Assembly: GCA_024707385.1 (NCBI GenBank)
Contig: JANPZW010000013.1
Coordinates: 1,001,465 to 1,065,464 of the forward strand
Source: Cellvibrionaceae bacterium
GTDB lineage: Bacteria; Pseudomonadota; Gammaproteobacteria; Pseudomonadales; Cellvibrionaceae
Length of the DNA: 64,000 nucleotides
Direction of reading: 5' to 3'
Both the position numbers and the translations under genes were made by a program. Below are positions 1-8,230 of this stretch, piece by piece (the first letter of the stretch is position 1; each line of letters starts with the position of its first letter). Under the pieces are notes generated by a model. The model was not told the origin of the DNA, ran no database searches, and saw nothing but the letters and a program-made list of their open reading frames with translations.

Positions 1-1887
1 CGTCACTCCACTTACAGTTATGACGCCGATGGACGAATTACCGATATCACCCATTACAACGGTGAACGGGAAAAATATGAATATCGTGCCGATAGCGCAC
101 TGATTAAAGCCAGTAATAGCCACGCTCAGATAGAATTCAAACGAGATTTACTAGGCCAGGTCGTTAAAGAGATTCGCGATCAATATTGGGTTGCTTCAGA
201 ATATGACGCATTAGGGAATCGGGTTCGTATCACCTCGTCTTTGGGATTGCAGCAAAATATTACGCGTGACAGCGAAGGACGTGTGAAGCAGGTCGCGGTG
301 GGTAAAGATCGGCAATTTGTCACGCAATATACATTTGATGACATTGGCCTGGAGCTGCAGCGCGATTTGCCGGGTGGCATTCAGAGTCGTTGGCGGCGAG
401 ACAAGCTCGGACGACCTGTGCAACAGGATGTTGTGAGCGGACAAAAAAACCACTCCCGCAAAACTTACGTATGGGGCATGGATGATCGACTGACCAAGGT
501 CGTCGATGCATTGGGTCGCGAAACCCTTTTTCATCATGACGTTCTTGGTAGCCTCACAGCAGCGCAATATAACCAGGCAAATTTTGATCTGCGCATGCCG
601 GATGCTGTGGGCAACCTTTTCCGCAGCGAAACGAAGAAAGATCGTGAATATGGGCCGGCGGGACAGCTGCTCGCTAAGCACGATAAAGAGGGCACTACAC
701 GTTATCAGTACGATGCCGAAGGCAATTTGATTTGCAAATTAGAACCCGGCGGGAAAACGTGGCGTTACGAATGGGATGCTACAGGCTTCTTGCGCAAAGT
801 GGTTCGCCCGGATGGGCGCGAAGTTAAATTCGAATATGATCCTTTGGGTCGGCGCATCAGCAAAACCTTCAACGGCAAAACCACTCGCTGGGTGTGGGAC
901 GGCAATAATCCGTTACACGAGTGGGTGGAGTCGGTTCAATCCCGCGCACCACTCAGGCGAGTTCAGACCAATCAACCTGCGCAAGATGAAATTGCCGCAG
1001 ATCAGCGGGAAATCATCCTGCAGCCACTCCAATCCCAGGGCCCGCCAGCCGTTCCGGAGGGTGATGAAAATAATCCGGCAACTTGGCTGTTCGATCCAGA
1101 ATCCTTTGCGCCTATGGCGAAAATGGTTGGCGACCGCTATTACCCCGTCGTCACCGATTATCTTGGCACACCCGTGGAGATGTTCGACGACGCAGGCAAA
1201 AAGGTCTGGTCAGCGGAAATTACGCCTTGGGGTGATTTGCGCAATATAGAAGGCGAAAGGCGAACCTGCCTCTTCCGCTGGCCGGGGCAGTATGAGGATG
1301 AGGAGACAGGGCTTTATTACAACCGTTTCCGCTATTACGATCCGGATGCGGGACAGTATGTTAGCCAGGATCCCATCGGACTGGATGGTGGGTTTGGTCT
1401 ATACAATTACGTTCACGATCCGTTGACTTGGACCGACTTATTCGGGCTGGCGGGTTCGTGTATACCCAAGGGTAAAAAAATAAAGAGGACGGTATATCGT
1501 TCTGAATACCCTTCGCGAATCGGCACAACTTGGACGACGCATCCGGGAAATATTGGCGCCAATCATCGGTACACCAGACCAGGTGTTGGTGGAGTATATG
1601 GTGCTAACTCATCCAAAACAGCTTTGGCGGAAATCGCCCACTATAAGCCTGCGCCGGGGAGAGTAATTACCAGTAAACAGGTGCAACTCAATAATGTACT
1701 GGATTTAACGGATCCTAAGGTACGGAGACAGCTCGGCGTGACGAAGAGGGATTTGGTAAAGAGTAAGGACTACTCCAAAACTCAAGCGATCGGAGATTGG
1801 GCGGTTGCTAATGGCTATGACGGAATTCTTGCCCCCTCCGCTAGAAACAAAACGGGGTCTAATTTGATTGGTTTTGGTGGGCTGTAA
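1..1887 (+). CDS. RHS-repeat protein, 5' partial, with C-terminal RES-type toxin domain
   Basis: The frame is open from base 1, so the gene begins upstream of the window. The body is YD/RHS repeats and ends with the RHS core signature (ETGLYYNRFRYYDPDAGQYV then DPIGL near base 1370), where RHS proteins self-cleave to release the variable C-terminus. The last ~145 residues (from about base 1446) differ completely from the neighbouring rhs gene. They resemble a RES domain: an early Arg in VYRSEYP, a Glu in ALAEIAHY, and a late block GYDGILAPSARN followed by NLIGFG. RES toxins of toxin-antitoxin systems (ParT, MbcT) attack NAD+. The inference is a secreted or contact-delivered NAD+-depleting effector. 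The core is nearly identical to the gene at 2241. A DUF2384-like gene starts 3 nt after the stop, which supports the RES call because that domain is the usual RES partner. Confidence 0.85.
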   Translation, partial: RHSTYSYDADGRITDITHYNGEREKYEYRADSALIKASNSHAQIEFKRDLLGQVVKEIRDQYWVASEYDALGNRVRITSSLGLQQNITRDSEGRVKQVAVGKDRQFVTQYTFDDIGLELQRDLPGGIQSRWRRDKLGRPVQQDVVSGQKNHSRKTYVWGMDDRLTKVVDALGRETLFHHDVLGSLTAAQYNQANFDLRMPDAVGNLFRSETKKDREYGPAGQLLAKHDKEGTTRYQYDAEGNLICKLEPGGKTWRYEWDATGFLRKVVRPDGREVKFEYDPLGRRISKTFNGKTTRWVWDGNNPLHEWVESVQSRAPLRRVQTNQPAQDEIAADQREIILQPLQSQGPPAVPEGDENNPATWLFDPESFAPMAKMVGDRYYPVVTDYLGTPVEMFDDAGKKVWSAEITPWGDLRNIEGERRTCLFRWPGQYEDEETGLYYNRFRYYDPDAGQYVSQDPIGLDGGFGLYNYVHDPLTWTDLFGLAGSCIPKGKKIKRTVYRSEYPSRIGTTWTTHPGNIGANHRYTRPGVGGVYGANSSKTALAEIAHYKPAPGRVITSKQVQLNNVLDLTDPKVRRQLGVTKRDLVKSKDYSKTQAIGDWAVANGYDGILAPSARNKTGSNLIGFGGL

Positions 1888-1890
1888 ATA

Positions 1891-2175
1891 ATGAAACAAC
1901 TTGAAGATTATTATTCGGGTGATGAGGCGTGGTACAGGAGCGTTGAAATAGCAAAAGCGCAGTATTGGGTAGACTCTCCTCTTCAGCTGGAGCTGCTAAA
2001 AAAAGTCGAAAATGATCTGCCTCTAGCGGCCATGATTTTTGCAAAGGTCGGCGAAGGGTGTTTGGAATGGCTCGAAATGAGAGTGCCAGCACTTGGGGGC
2101 AGAAAGCCACAAAATTGCCTTCAGTTAAAAGAGCATGTGCTTCGCTTGAGGGAAGCGCTTATGCGAATGGATTGA
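1891..2175 (+). CDS. Immunity protein for the RES toxin, MbcA/ParS/Xre toxin-binding (DUF2384) type
   Basis: This 94-residue protein starts 3 nt after the rhs stop codon, the usual place for an RHS immunity gene. Its C-terminal half has the pattern of the toxin-binding domain of MbcA/ParS/Xre antitoxins: an acidic/aliphatic helix, CLEWLEMRVPALGGRKP, then a helix ending at the C-terminus. The WL...P.LGG.P core is the family hallmark. There is no room for the N-terminal Xre helix-turn-helix that many chromosomal antitoxins carry, so it probably only binds the toxin and does not autoregulate. In RES-Xre systems this domain blocks the RES NAD+ site. Its use here as an RHS immunity protein is inferred from position plus motif. 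An unrelated small immunity protein remains possible but less likely. Confidence 0.72.
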   Translation: MKQLEDYYSGDEAWYRSVEIAKAQYWVDSPLQLELLKKVENDLPLAAMIFAKVGEGCLEWLEMRVPALGGRKPQNCLQLKEHVLRLREALMRMD

Positions 2176-2240
2176 AGACCGGTTTGTAACATTCAGGAAT
2201 TCAGGTTGGTGAATATTTCACAGGTGGAGACCGGCACCCC

Positions 2241-5200
2241 ATGATGCCCGTCATCAAACATTTCGATCCCGTAATGGGCGTCGATATTCATATAGTGGTA
2301 TTGCCGCCGGGCGTGCCCACACCTCTGCCCCACCCACACATCGCCATGATCATCGACCCGATGGATTATATGCCGATGTTGGGAGCGACTGTATTTATCG
2401 GCCCATTGCCGCGCGCCTCAGCGGGAACGGCGGGTAAACCCATTCCGCATATTCCCATGGGCGGCCCCTTCGTCAAGCCGCCGATGAACGAAGATGAAAT
2501 CTTTATGGGCAGCGCCATGGTGCTGGCCGATGGAGATCCGTTGAGTTTTACCGCGCTGCCGGTGCTGAGCTGCCAGGACGTGGGCATGATCTCGCCGCCG
2601 CGCAAAAAGCCCAAGCGCTCCTACGGCATGGTGTTGCCCACAAGCATCGTGATGGGAATTCCCCTGGGCATGCCCGTGCTCGTCGGCGGTCCACCGACCA
2701 TCAATATGATGGCGCTGGGTATGGCAGCTGTAATGAAGGCTTTGGGACCGGCGCTGAAAAAATTGCGGGCGTTGCAAAAGAAAAGCGCACGCGTCAAGAA
2801 AATCTCTGATGCTATCCATAACAAAGCCAAAAAACTGATGGATAAATTGGGTGTGCCACCCAATATCCGCAACAAAGTCCATAAATCCATCTGTACCGTC
2901 ACCGGTCACCCGGTGGATGTCGCCTCCGGAAAACTCTTCACTGACGCGGTGGATTTTGAACTACCCGGTCCAATCCCGCTGAAATGGGAGCGCACCTGGT
3001 TCAGCACCTCGGTTTATGAAGGCCCGCTCGGTCATGGCTGGCACCATAGCTACGACCTGGAATTAATGGAAGGCGACAAAGCTATCGCTGTGCGTTTGGC
3101 GGACGGTCGTCCGGTGGCTTTTCCGCGCCTCGACGTCGGCGATACCTGTTTTGAGCGCAACGAGCGTGTCACTTTGATTCGCGACTCGCGCGGTTATGCG
3201 ATGGATACTATCGACGGGTTGCGCTACCGCTTTGAGGTTGGCAACACCGCTGAAAAACGCCATCGGTTGAGATCTATTGCGTACAAATCTACAGGCGTGA
3301 GAATTCAATTCGAATACGACGGCCAAAACCGTTTGCGTCAGATTATCGACTGCGGCGGGCGCTTTATTCGTTTGGAATACAACGCCGATAATCTGCTGCA
3401 CAAGATTTTTCTGCCTCATCCCGATACTCACCGGGTCGAAGAGTGGATGTGCGCGGTGGAATACCATTACCGCGATGGCGAACTGGTGCGAGTGGATGAC
3501 GCGCTGCAACAGCCGTGGATCTATGAATACCAAAATTATTTGCTGGTAAAAGAAACCTACCGCAACGGTTTAAGTTTTTATTTCCGCTTCGATGGCAACG
3601 ATCATAATGCGCGTTGTGTGGAAACCTGGGGTGATGGCGGAATTTATTATCGCAAGCTCAGTTACGACTTGGAAAACAACATAACTCGGGTGCAGGATTC
3701 TCTCGGGTATGTGACTGAATACCATCATAATCAGGTGGTGCCCCACAGTATTATCGACCCGCTTAAAAACATCACAACGATTGAATACAACGAATACTCT
3801 CAGGTCATTTGCGAAACCAATGCTTTGGGTTTCAAGAAGACCTTTGAATACGACGAGTTTGGTAATACGACCAAGACAACCAACCCAGATGGCGCAACTA
3901 CCACTCTGGTATACGATCAGAATCACAACCTGATCGAAGCGGAAGATGTTGTGGGCGCAAAATGGCAGTTCCGCTATAACAATCACAACCGGTTGATAGA
4001 GGAAATCGATCCCCTAGGCCATAAAACCGCTTACGCATACGACGATATCACATTGATATCGATCATCGATGCCAACCAAAATCAGTATTTTTTTCAGTAC
4101 GACCAGAATTTAAACCTGCGCAGCATTGCTGATAAAAGCGGATTGGAAGTTGAATGGCAATATGACAGTCAAGGTAACCTTGTCACTATTACTGATCCGC
4201 GAGGCAATAAAAGGATATTCCAGCACGACGTGTTGGGCCGGGTAAGACAGGTCAATGAACCAGACGGAAACGTCCGGCGTCTGCAATACGATGCGGATGG
4301 CAACATTGTTCGAGCGCAAGATCAATACTACGACGTTCAATTCCAGTACCAGGGTATGGGCCGGCTGACAGCGCGTACCCAGGGCGGTACTACCGTTAAA
4401 TTTGAGTACGACACCGAAGAGCAGCTTAAGGCCATTATTAATGAGCATGGCAAAGTCTATGAGTTTGAGCTTGATCCATTAGGCGATGTTGTCACCGAAT
4501 CTGGGTTCGACAAGCTCACCCGTCGTTATTTGCGCGATGCGTTAGGGCAAGTCCGGCGGGTGCAGCGTCCTGATGGCCGCCATTCGACGTTCAGTTATGA
4601 TCCGGCGGGCCGTATTACGGACATCATTCATCACAACGGTGAAAGGGAAAGGTACGCGTACCGGTCGGATGGCGCTCTTATCAAAGCGAGCAACGGCGCT
4701 TCGGAATTGGAATTTAAACGCGATGCGCTTGGGAATGTACTGAAGGAAATCCGGGATCAGTATTGGGTGGCCTCGGAATATGACGCGCTGGGTTACCGTA
4801 CGCGTATATCTTCCTCCTTTGGTTTCGAGCAGAAAATCACTCGCAGCAGCGAAGGACAAGTCACGCAAGTTTCCGTCGGTAACGGGGAACAGGCAGACCA
4901 GTTCGTTACCCAATTTACTCGGGATGACGTAGGCGCTGAGCTGCAACGCTCAATGCCCGGCGGCATTCAATCCCGCTGGAGACGCGACAAGCTGGGCCGC
5001 CCAGCCCAACACGAAATTGTCGCTGGGAAAAAAACGCATTCCAGCAAAACCTATGTCTGGGGGTTGGATGACCGACTGACCAAAGTTATTGATGCTCTCG
5101 GGCGGGAGACTATTTTTCATCATGATGTGCTCGGCAATCTTACGGCGGCGCAATACGGCCAAAATAATTTTGACTTACGCATGCCAGATGCAGTGGGCAA

Positions 5201-6386
5201 CCTGTTCCGTAGCGAAGCGAAAAATGATCGTGAATATGGGCCGGCGGGACAGATGCTTGCCAAGTACGATAAAAACGGCACTACGCGTTACCAATATGAT
5301 GCGGAAGGCAATTTAATCAGCAAGGTCGAGCCCAATGGAAAAATCTGGCGTTACGAATGGAGTGCTGCGGGTTCTCTGCGCAGAGTCATTCGCCCGGATG
5401 GACGCGAAGTTAAATTTGAGTATGACGCATTAGGGCGACGAATCAGCAAAACCTACAACGGCAAAACGACGCGATGGGTGTGGGATGGCAATAATCCGCT
5501 GCACGAATGGGTCGAGTCGATTCAAGTTTCGGCGCAGCTTAAACTAGTCAAACCCAATAAATCTGCCACGGCTGAAATTGCTGCAGACCAGCGGGAAATT
5601 ACTCTGCAACCGCTGCAGTCGCAGGCTCCGCCTGTTGTGGGCGAAGGCGATGGACAGAATCCCGCAACTTGGCTATTCGACCCTGAATCATTCGCCCCTA
5701 TGGGCAAAATGGTCGATGGTCGCTATTACCCCATAGTCACCGATTATCTCGGTACGCCGACGGCGATGTTCGACAATAAAGGCCAAAAGGTGTGGTCGGC
5801 AGATATTACGGTTTGGGGTGATCTGCGCAACCTTGAGGGCGAAAGGCAAACCTGTCCATTCCGCTGGCCGGGACAGTATGAAGACGAGGAGACTGGGCTC
5901 TATTACAACCGGTTCCGGTATTACGATGCGGATGCTGGGCAGTATGTTAGTCAGGATCCGATTGGGTTGTTGGGCGGGCAAGAACTGTATTCGTACGTCA
6001 AAAATCCTTCGACTTGGATCGACGTTTTCGGACTTAGTCCATCTTGTCGCGTTACTGGCAAAAGTGTTGCAAATGCCTCAGATCTTCCGATTGTCAGGCC
6101 TGGGACGAAAGCATGGAATGACGCAGTTGCTGCGTTACGTAAAGGAGGTAGGGGTGATGTAAGGGTGGAAAGCCTGGATGATGCTAAGGCTCTGCTTACA
6201 GAGGCGCGCGGAAATATGAATAGATATAGAAACTACACCAAGAAGCAGTATAAGAAAGGATACGAAATCCATAACCATAAAAATCAACGTGAATTGGATG
6301 TAGGCAATGATCTGAGACATATCAAATTCAGCGACTGGGATGGTTCGCCTGGTGCAGGCCAAGGTCATATATTTTTTGGAGACTAG
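2241..6386 (+). CDS. PAAR-like/RHS effector protein with unassigned C-terminal toxin domain
   Basis: Complete RHS protein of 1381 residues. Residues ~1-180 form a Pro/Gly/Met-rich PAAR-like N-terminal region typical of RHS proteins loaded on a type VI secretion spike. A DUF6531-type segment follows (VTGHPVDVASGKLF, near residue 220), then YD/RHS repeats to about residue 1235. The core ends with YVSQDPIGL at about residue 1240. The last ~115 residues are variable and end with KGYEIHNHKNQREL, VGNDLRHIKF and GHIFFGD. I do not recognise this toxin family. The clustered His, Asn and Lys suggest a nuclease or other metal or base chemistry, but that is only a guess. ATG codons lie at 2241 and 2244, with GGAG at 2225-2228. 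It is followed after 3 nt by a candidate immunity gene. No VgrG or adaptor gene is visible, so T6SS delivery is inferred. Confidence 0.88.
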   Translation: MMPVIKHFDPVMGVDIHIVVLPPGVPTPLPHPHIAMIIDPMDYMPMLGATVFIGPLPRASAGTAGKPIPHIPMGGPFVKPPMNEDEIFMGSAMVLADGDPLSFTALPVLSCQDVGMISPPRKKPKRSYGMVLPTSIVMGIPLGMPVLVGGPPTINMMALGMAAVMKALGPALKKLRALQKKSARVKKISDAIHNKAKKLMDKLGVPPNIRNKVHKSICTVTGHPVDVASGKLFTDAVDFELPGPIPLKWERTWFSTSVYEGPLGHGWHHSYDLELMEGDKAIAVRLADGRPVAFPRLDVGDTCFERNERVTLIRDSRGYAMDTIDGLRYRFEVGNTAEKRHRLRSIAYKSTGVRIQFEYDGQNRLRQIIDCGGRFIRLEYNADNLLHKIFLPHPDTHRVEEWMCAVEYHYRDGELVRVDDALQQPWIYEYQNYLLVKETYRNGLSFYFRFDGNDHNARCVETWGDGGIYYRKLSYDLENNITRVQDSLGYVTEYHHNQVVPHSIIDPLKNITTIEYNEYSQVICETNALGFKKTFEYDEFGNTTKTTNPDGATTTLVYDQNHNLIEAEDVVGAKWQFRYNNHNRLIEEIDPLGHKTAYAYDDITLISIIDANQNQYFFQYDQNLNLRSIADKSGLEVEWQYDSQGNLVTITDPRGNKRIFQHDVLGRVRQVNEPDGNVRRLQYDADGNIVRAQDQYYDVQFQYQGMGRLTARTQGGTTVKFEYDTEEQLKAIINEHGKVYEFELDPLGDVVTESGFDKLTRRYLRDALGQVRRVQRPDGRHSTFSYDPAGRITDIIHHNGERERYAYRSDGALIKASNGASELEFKRDALGNVLKEIRDQYWVASEYDALGYRTRISSSFGFEQKITRSSEGQVTQVSVGNGEQADQFVTQFTRDDVGAELQRSMPGGIQSRWRRDKLGRPAQHEIVAGKKTHSSKTYVWGLDDRLTKVIDALGRETIFHHDVLGNLTAAQYGQNNFDLRMPDAVGNLFRSEAKNDREYGPAGQMLAKYDKNGTTRYQYDAEGNLISKVEPNGKIWRYEWSAAGSLRRVIRPDGREVKFEYDALGRRISKTYNGKTTRWVWDGNNPLHEWVESIQVSAQLKLVKPNKSATAEIAADQREITLQPLQSQAPPVVGEGDGQNPATWLFDPESFAPMGKMVDGRYYPIVTDYLGTPTAMFDNKGQKVWSADITVWGDLRNLEGERQTCPFRWPGQYEDEETGLYYNRFRYYDADAGQYVSQDPIGLLGGQELYSYVKNPSTWIDVFGLSPSCRVTGKSVANASDLPIVRPGTKAWNDAVAALRKGGRGDVRVESLDDAKALLTEARGNMNRYRNYTKKQYKKGYEIHNHKNQRELDVGNDLRHIKFSDWDGSPGAGQGHIFFGD

Positions 6387-6389
6387 CGC

Positions 6390-6810
6390 ATGGCCTTTTT
6401 TGTGAATCATTTGCCGGGGGTCGAGGTCCTTCCAACGGAAAAAAAAAAGAATCAGGGAAAATTTTATAAAGACGTTTCTTCCTAATGGAGCTCGTCATTT
6501 GCCATACTGGTTTTCTTTTCCATTGCAAAAAATAGAACGCGATATTTTTTTTAGCGGCGCATTCCAAGGCATGCGAGACCTCTATTTCATGGTGAGTCGA
6601 GGGGCCTCTATACATAGGGCATCAGGTGCTCAGATATCGTTGTTCTTCCGTAATCAGATGGCTCAAGAAGATTTCGACTTGTATATCTTTGACGATTCTT
6701 ACGAATGGTGTATCGCATCAACAGATGAATTAGTCAAAGAGCCTAAGACAGATTCTGACTTTTTAGTTGTAGGTATAGGAAAGGTAGATTTTTTAAACGG
6801 TGTGCAGTAG
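6390..6810 (+). CDS. Candidate immunity protein for the second RHS toxin, reading frame split at an A10 tract
   Basis: An ATG 3 nt after the rhs stop opens a frame (MAFFVNHLPGVEVLPTEKKK...) that ends after 31 codons. From the A10 run at 6439-6448 onward the +1 frame stays open to 6810 (RIRENFIKTFLPNGARH, then LPYWFSF...). Removing one A joins the two into a 139-residue protein with no internal stop. The spacing to the rhs stop is the same 3 nt seen for the first immunity gene, which supports the joined model. As written, only a short peptide or a TTG-started fragment from 6499 (103 aa) could be made. The split could be a sequencing error, a true pseudogene, or slippage-driven on/off switching at A10. 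I recognise no named immunity family. Confidence 0.6.
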
Positions 6811-6825
6811 GAAAGCGGCTTTCAT

Positions 6826-6939
6826 ATGATGCCCGTCATCAAGTATTTCGATCCCGTAATGGGCGTCGACATCCACATAGTCGTATTGCCACCGCGAAAA
6901 ATGGGGTCGGGTTTTACATTTGATATCAGGCGTCTTTGA
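6826..6939 (+). pseudogene. 5' remnant of a third rhs gene
   Basis: The first ~70 bp repeat the start of the rhs gene at 2241 almost exactly: ATGATG, then codons for MMPVIKYFDPVMGVDIHIVV with mainly synonymous changes. Similarity stops near 6894. The frame then runs through unrelated sequence to a TGA at 6937-6939, giving 37 codons. AGGAAAG lies upstream at 6810-6816. The remnant sits just after the immunity gene, where another rhs cassette would be expected, so it looks like a tandem rhs gene truncated by deletion or insertion. Synonymous drift suggests the copy is not very recent. Confidence 0.7.
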
Positions 6940-6984
6940 ATTGCACGAAAGAGAGCGTCGTGTTGGTTTTAGGGGAGACCCCAT
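6901..6984. other. Small inverted-repeat scar at the rhs breakpoint
   Basis: ATGGGGTC at 6901-6908 is repeated inverted as GACCCCAT at 6977-6984, a few bases after rhs similarity ends. Similar ATGGGGTC-type sequences often flank IS200/REP-associated transposase elements in gammaproteobacteria. This recollection is not checked. No transposase frame is seen between 6900 and 7198, and the rest of that ~300-bp stretch holds nothing I can identify. Confidence 0.3.
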
Positions 6985-7198
6985 CTCTCGCAGCTTTGAC
7001 GCTTTTCTGATGCCTTATTGCGCCCCGTAAGGCTGGGTCTGTCTTGTGTTTGGGGATGGAGTAAGTTGTTAGAAGAGGCTGAGCCTTTCCGACCTGCCGG
7101 TCTTGGTGGATGAGATAAGAATAATCGGTCGGAGAGCAAAATTTTGGGCAGTTATGCGGTAGTCGAGAAACAGAACGTCTCGACGCGGTGAAAACAAC

Positions 7199-7228
7199 AA
7201 AAGGCAACCGGAAACCCGGTTGCCTTTT
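7199..7228 (-). terminator. Rho-independent terminator of the histone-like gene
   Basis: A perfect 13-bp stem (AAAAGGCAACCGG / CCGGTTGCCTTTT) with an AAAC loop on the plus strand. On the minus strand the stem is followed by TTTTGTTGTTTT. It lies about 15 bp beyond the TAA at 7243-7245, which is the stop of the frame-repaired protein rather than of the unrepaired frame. Confidence 0.85.
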
Positions 7229-7242
7229 GTGTTTCTACAAAT

Positions 7243-7720
7243 TTACTTCTTCTTTTTAGCTTTCTTGGCAGCAGCCTTAGCTTTGGCGGCGGCTTTCTTT
7301 TTCTGCAGCTTTGATTTTCTTGGAGTCGCCAGCGGAGCGTTTTTTCTGCCATGAAGCAGAGAATTTGGCTACTGCTGCGGCCAGATCTTTCTCAGATTTG
7401 GCGGCCAAAGATTCTTTCAACTTGGCTACGGTATCCACTGCAACTGGAGCTGTTTTCTCCACTTTTGCTACCGGCTTGGCTACTTTTGTGGGCTTGCCAG
7501 CTTTGGCTGGTCGGCCGGGCTTGCCAGCTTTTACTGGCTTGGCAGCTTTGGCTGGCTTTGCAGCTGCTTTTGCTACTTTTGCTGGTTTGGCGGCAGCGGC
7601 TGGTTTGGCTTTGGCAGGACGACCACGCTTTTTAGCGGTGGCGGCCGGAGCTGCGGCTGCGGCGGTTTGTGCTTTTGCGGGACGACCGCGCTTTTTTGCA
7701 GGAGCTTTGGCAGTTGCCAT
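7243..7720 (-). CDS. Histone H1-like / AlgP-like Lys-Ala-Pro repeat DNA-binding protein (C-terminus frame-repaired)
   Basis: Low-complexity basic protein made of KPAKA, KKRGRPAKA (AT-hook-like) and AAAKPAK repeats, then a short more ordered segment (VAKLKESLAAKSEKDLAAAV, FSASWQKKR). Proteins of this kind (AlgP/AlgR3 in Pseudomonas) bind DNA non-specifically in the nucleoid. The unrepaired frame ends at 7277 with an atypical ESRRQS tail. Removing one T of the run at 7298-7302 instead gives a tail of KKAAAKAKAAAKKAKKKK that stops at 7243, immediately before the terminator. The repaired tail matches the protein's own composition, so I use it. The start ATG at 7720 has AGAGGA just upstream. A 12-bp palindrome (ACTTAATTAAGT, 7752-7763) lies upstream and may be regulatory. 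Histone-like function is inferred from composition. Confidence 0.8.
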
Positions 7721-8230
7721 ATTTAGATTCCTCTCTAGTGGATCGGTAGGTACTTAATTAAGTTTTCAATGCATCCGGAAGCGATGGGGCCACCTGTTGC
7801 CATGGTTTACCTGCGCCCGGCTTGTAAAACTGGATCGTTTCATGTCACCGCGCGCCGTACACCGACCCTTGGCTAAACCGGGAGTCCTACTCTACCTACC
7901 GGTTCTGCACAGGAGTAAAAACCAGCATCTCCTCGTGCGTTCTTTATTCAAAACTTCCAGCAAAACAAATGATCCTTACCGCAGATGCATTTGGCCGGGA
8001 ATGTTATTTTAAATAAAAAACATTTGCACCTATTTTTTATAATAGTGCGTCATATTTAATTCTGGCAAGGTCGCAACAAGAAAAAAAAAGGCGGAACGGG
8101 TTCGGAATTACCCTTTTTACAATGCCGAGTGAAGGTTTAGGAAAGGTTTTGGCGTGGCTAAAGTCGTATTTGTTCGCCTGCCGTATTTGGAGGCAGGCGT
8201 AAAAAAGATGGCAAAATTGGTCCAAAGGAC
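7721..8230. other. Intergenic region, no gene recognised
   Basis: About 510 bp between two minus-strand genes. It holds the 12-bp palindrome ACTTAATTAAGT (7752-7763), an AT-rich stretch with a perfect TATAAT at 8038-8043 lacking a convincing -35, and an 8-bp inverted repeat CGCCTGCC/GGCAGGCG (8175-8199) without a T-tract on the correct side. The short open frames here have no coding character that I can see. Confidence 0.5.

Noticed and set aside
6901..7198. Transposase gene in the gap after the rhs remnant
   Set aside because: No frame longer than ~90 codons, no DDE or HUH-type motif visible; only the 8-bp inverted ends remain.
8175..8199. 8-bp hairpin after the LysR gene as a terminator
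   Set aside because: The T-rich side is upstream of the stem for the minus strand, so it lacks the U-tract needed.
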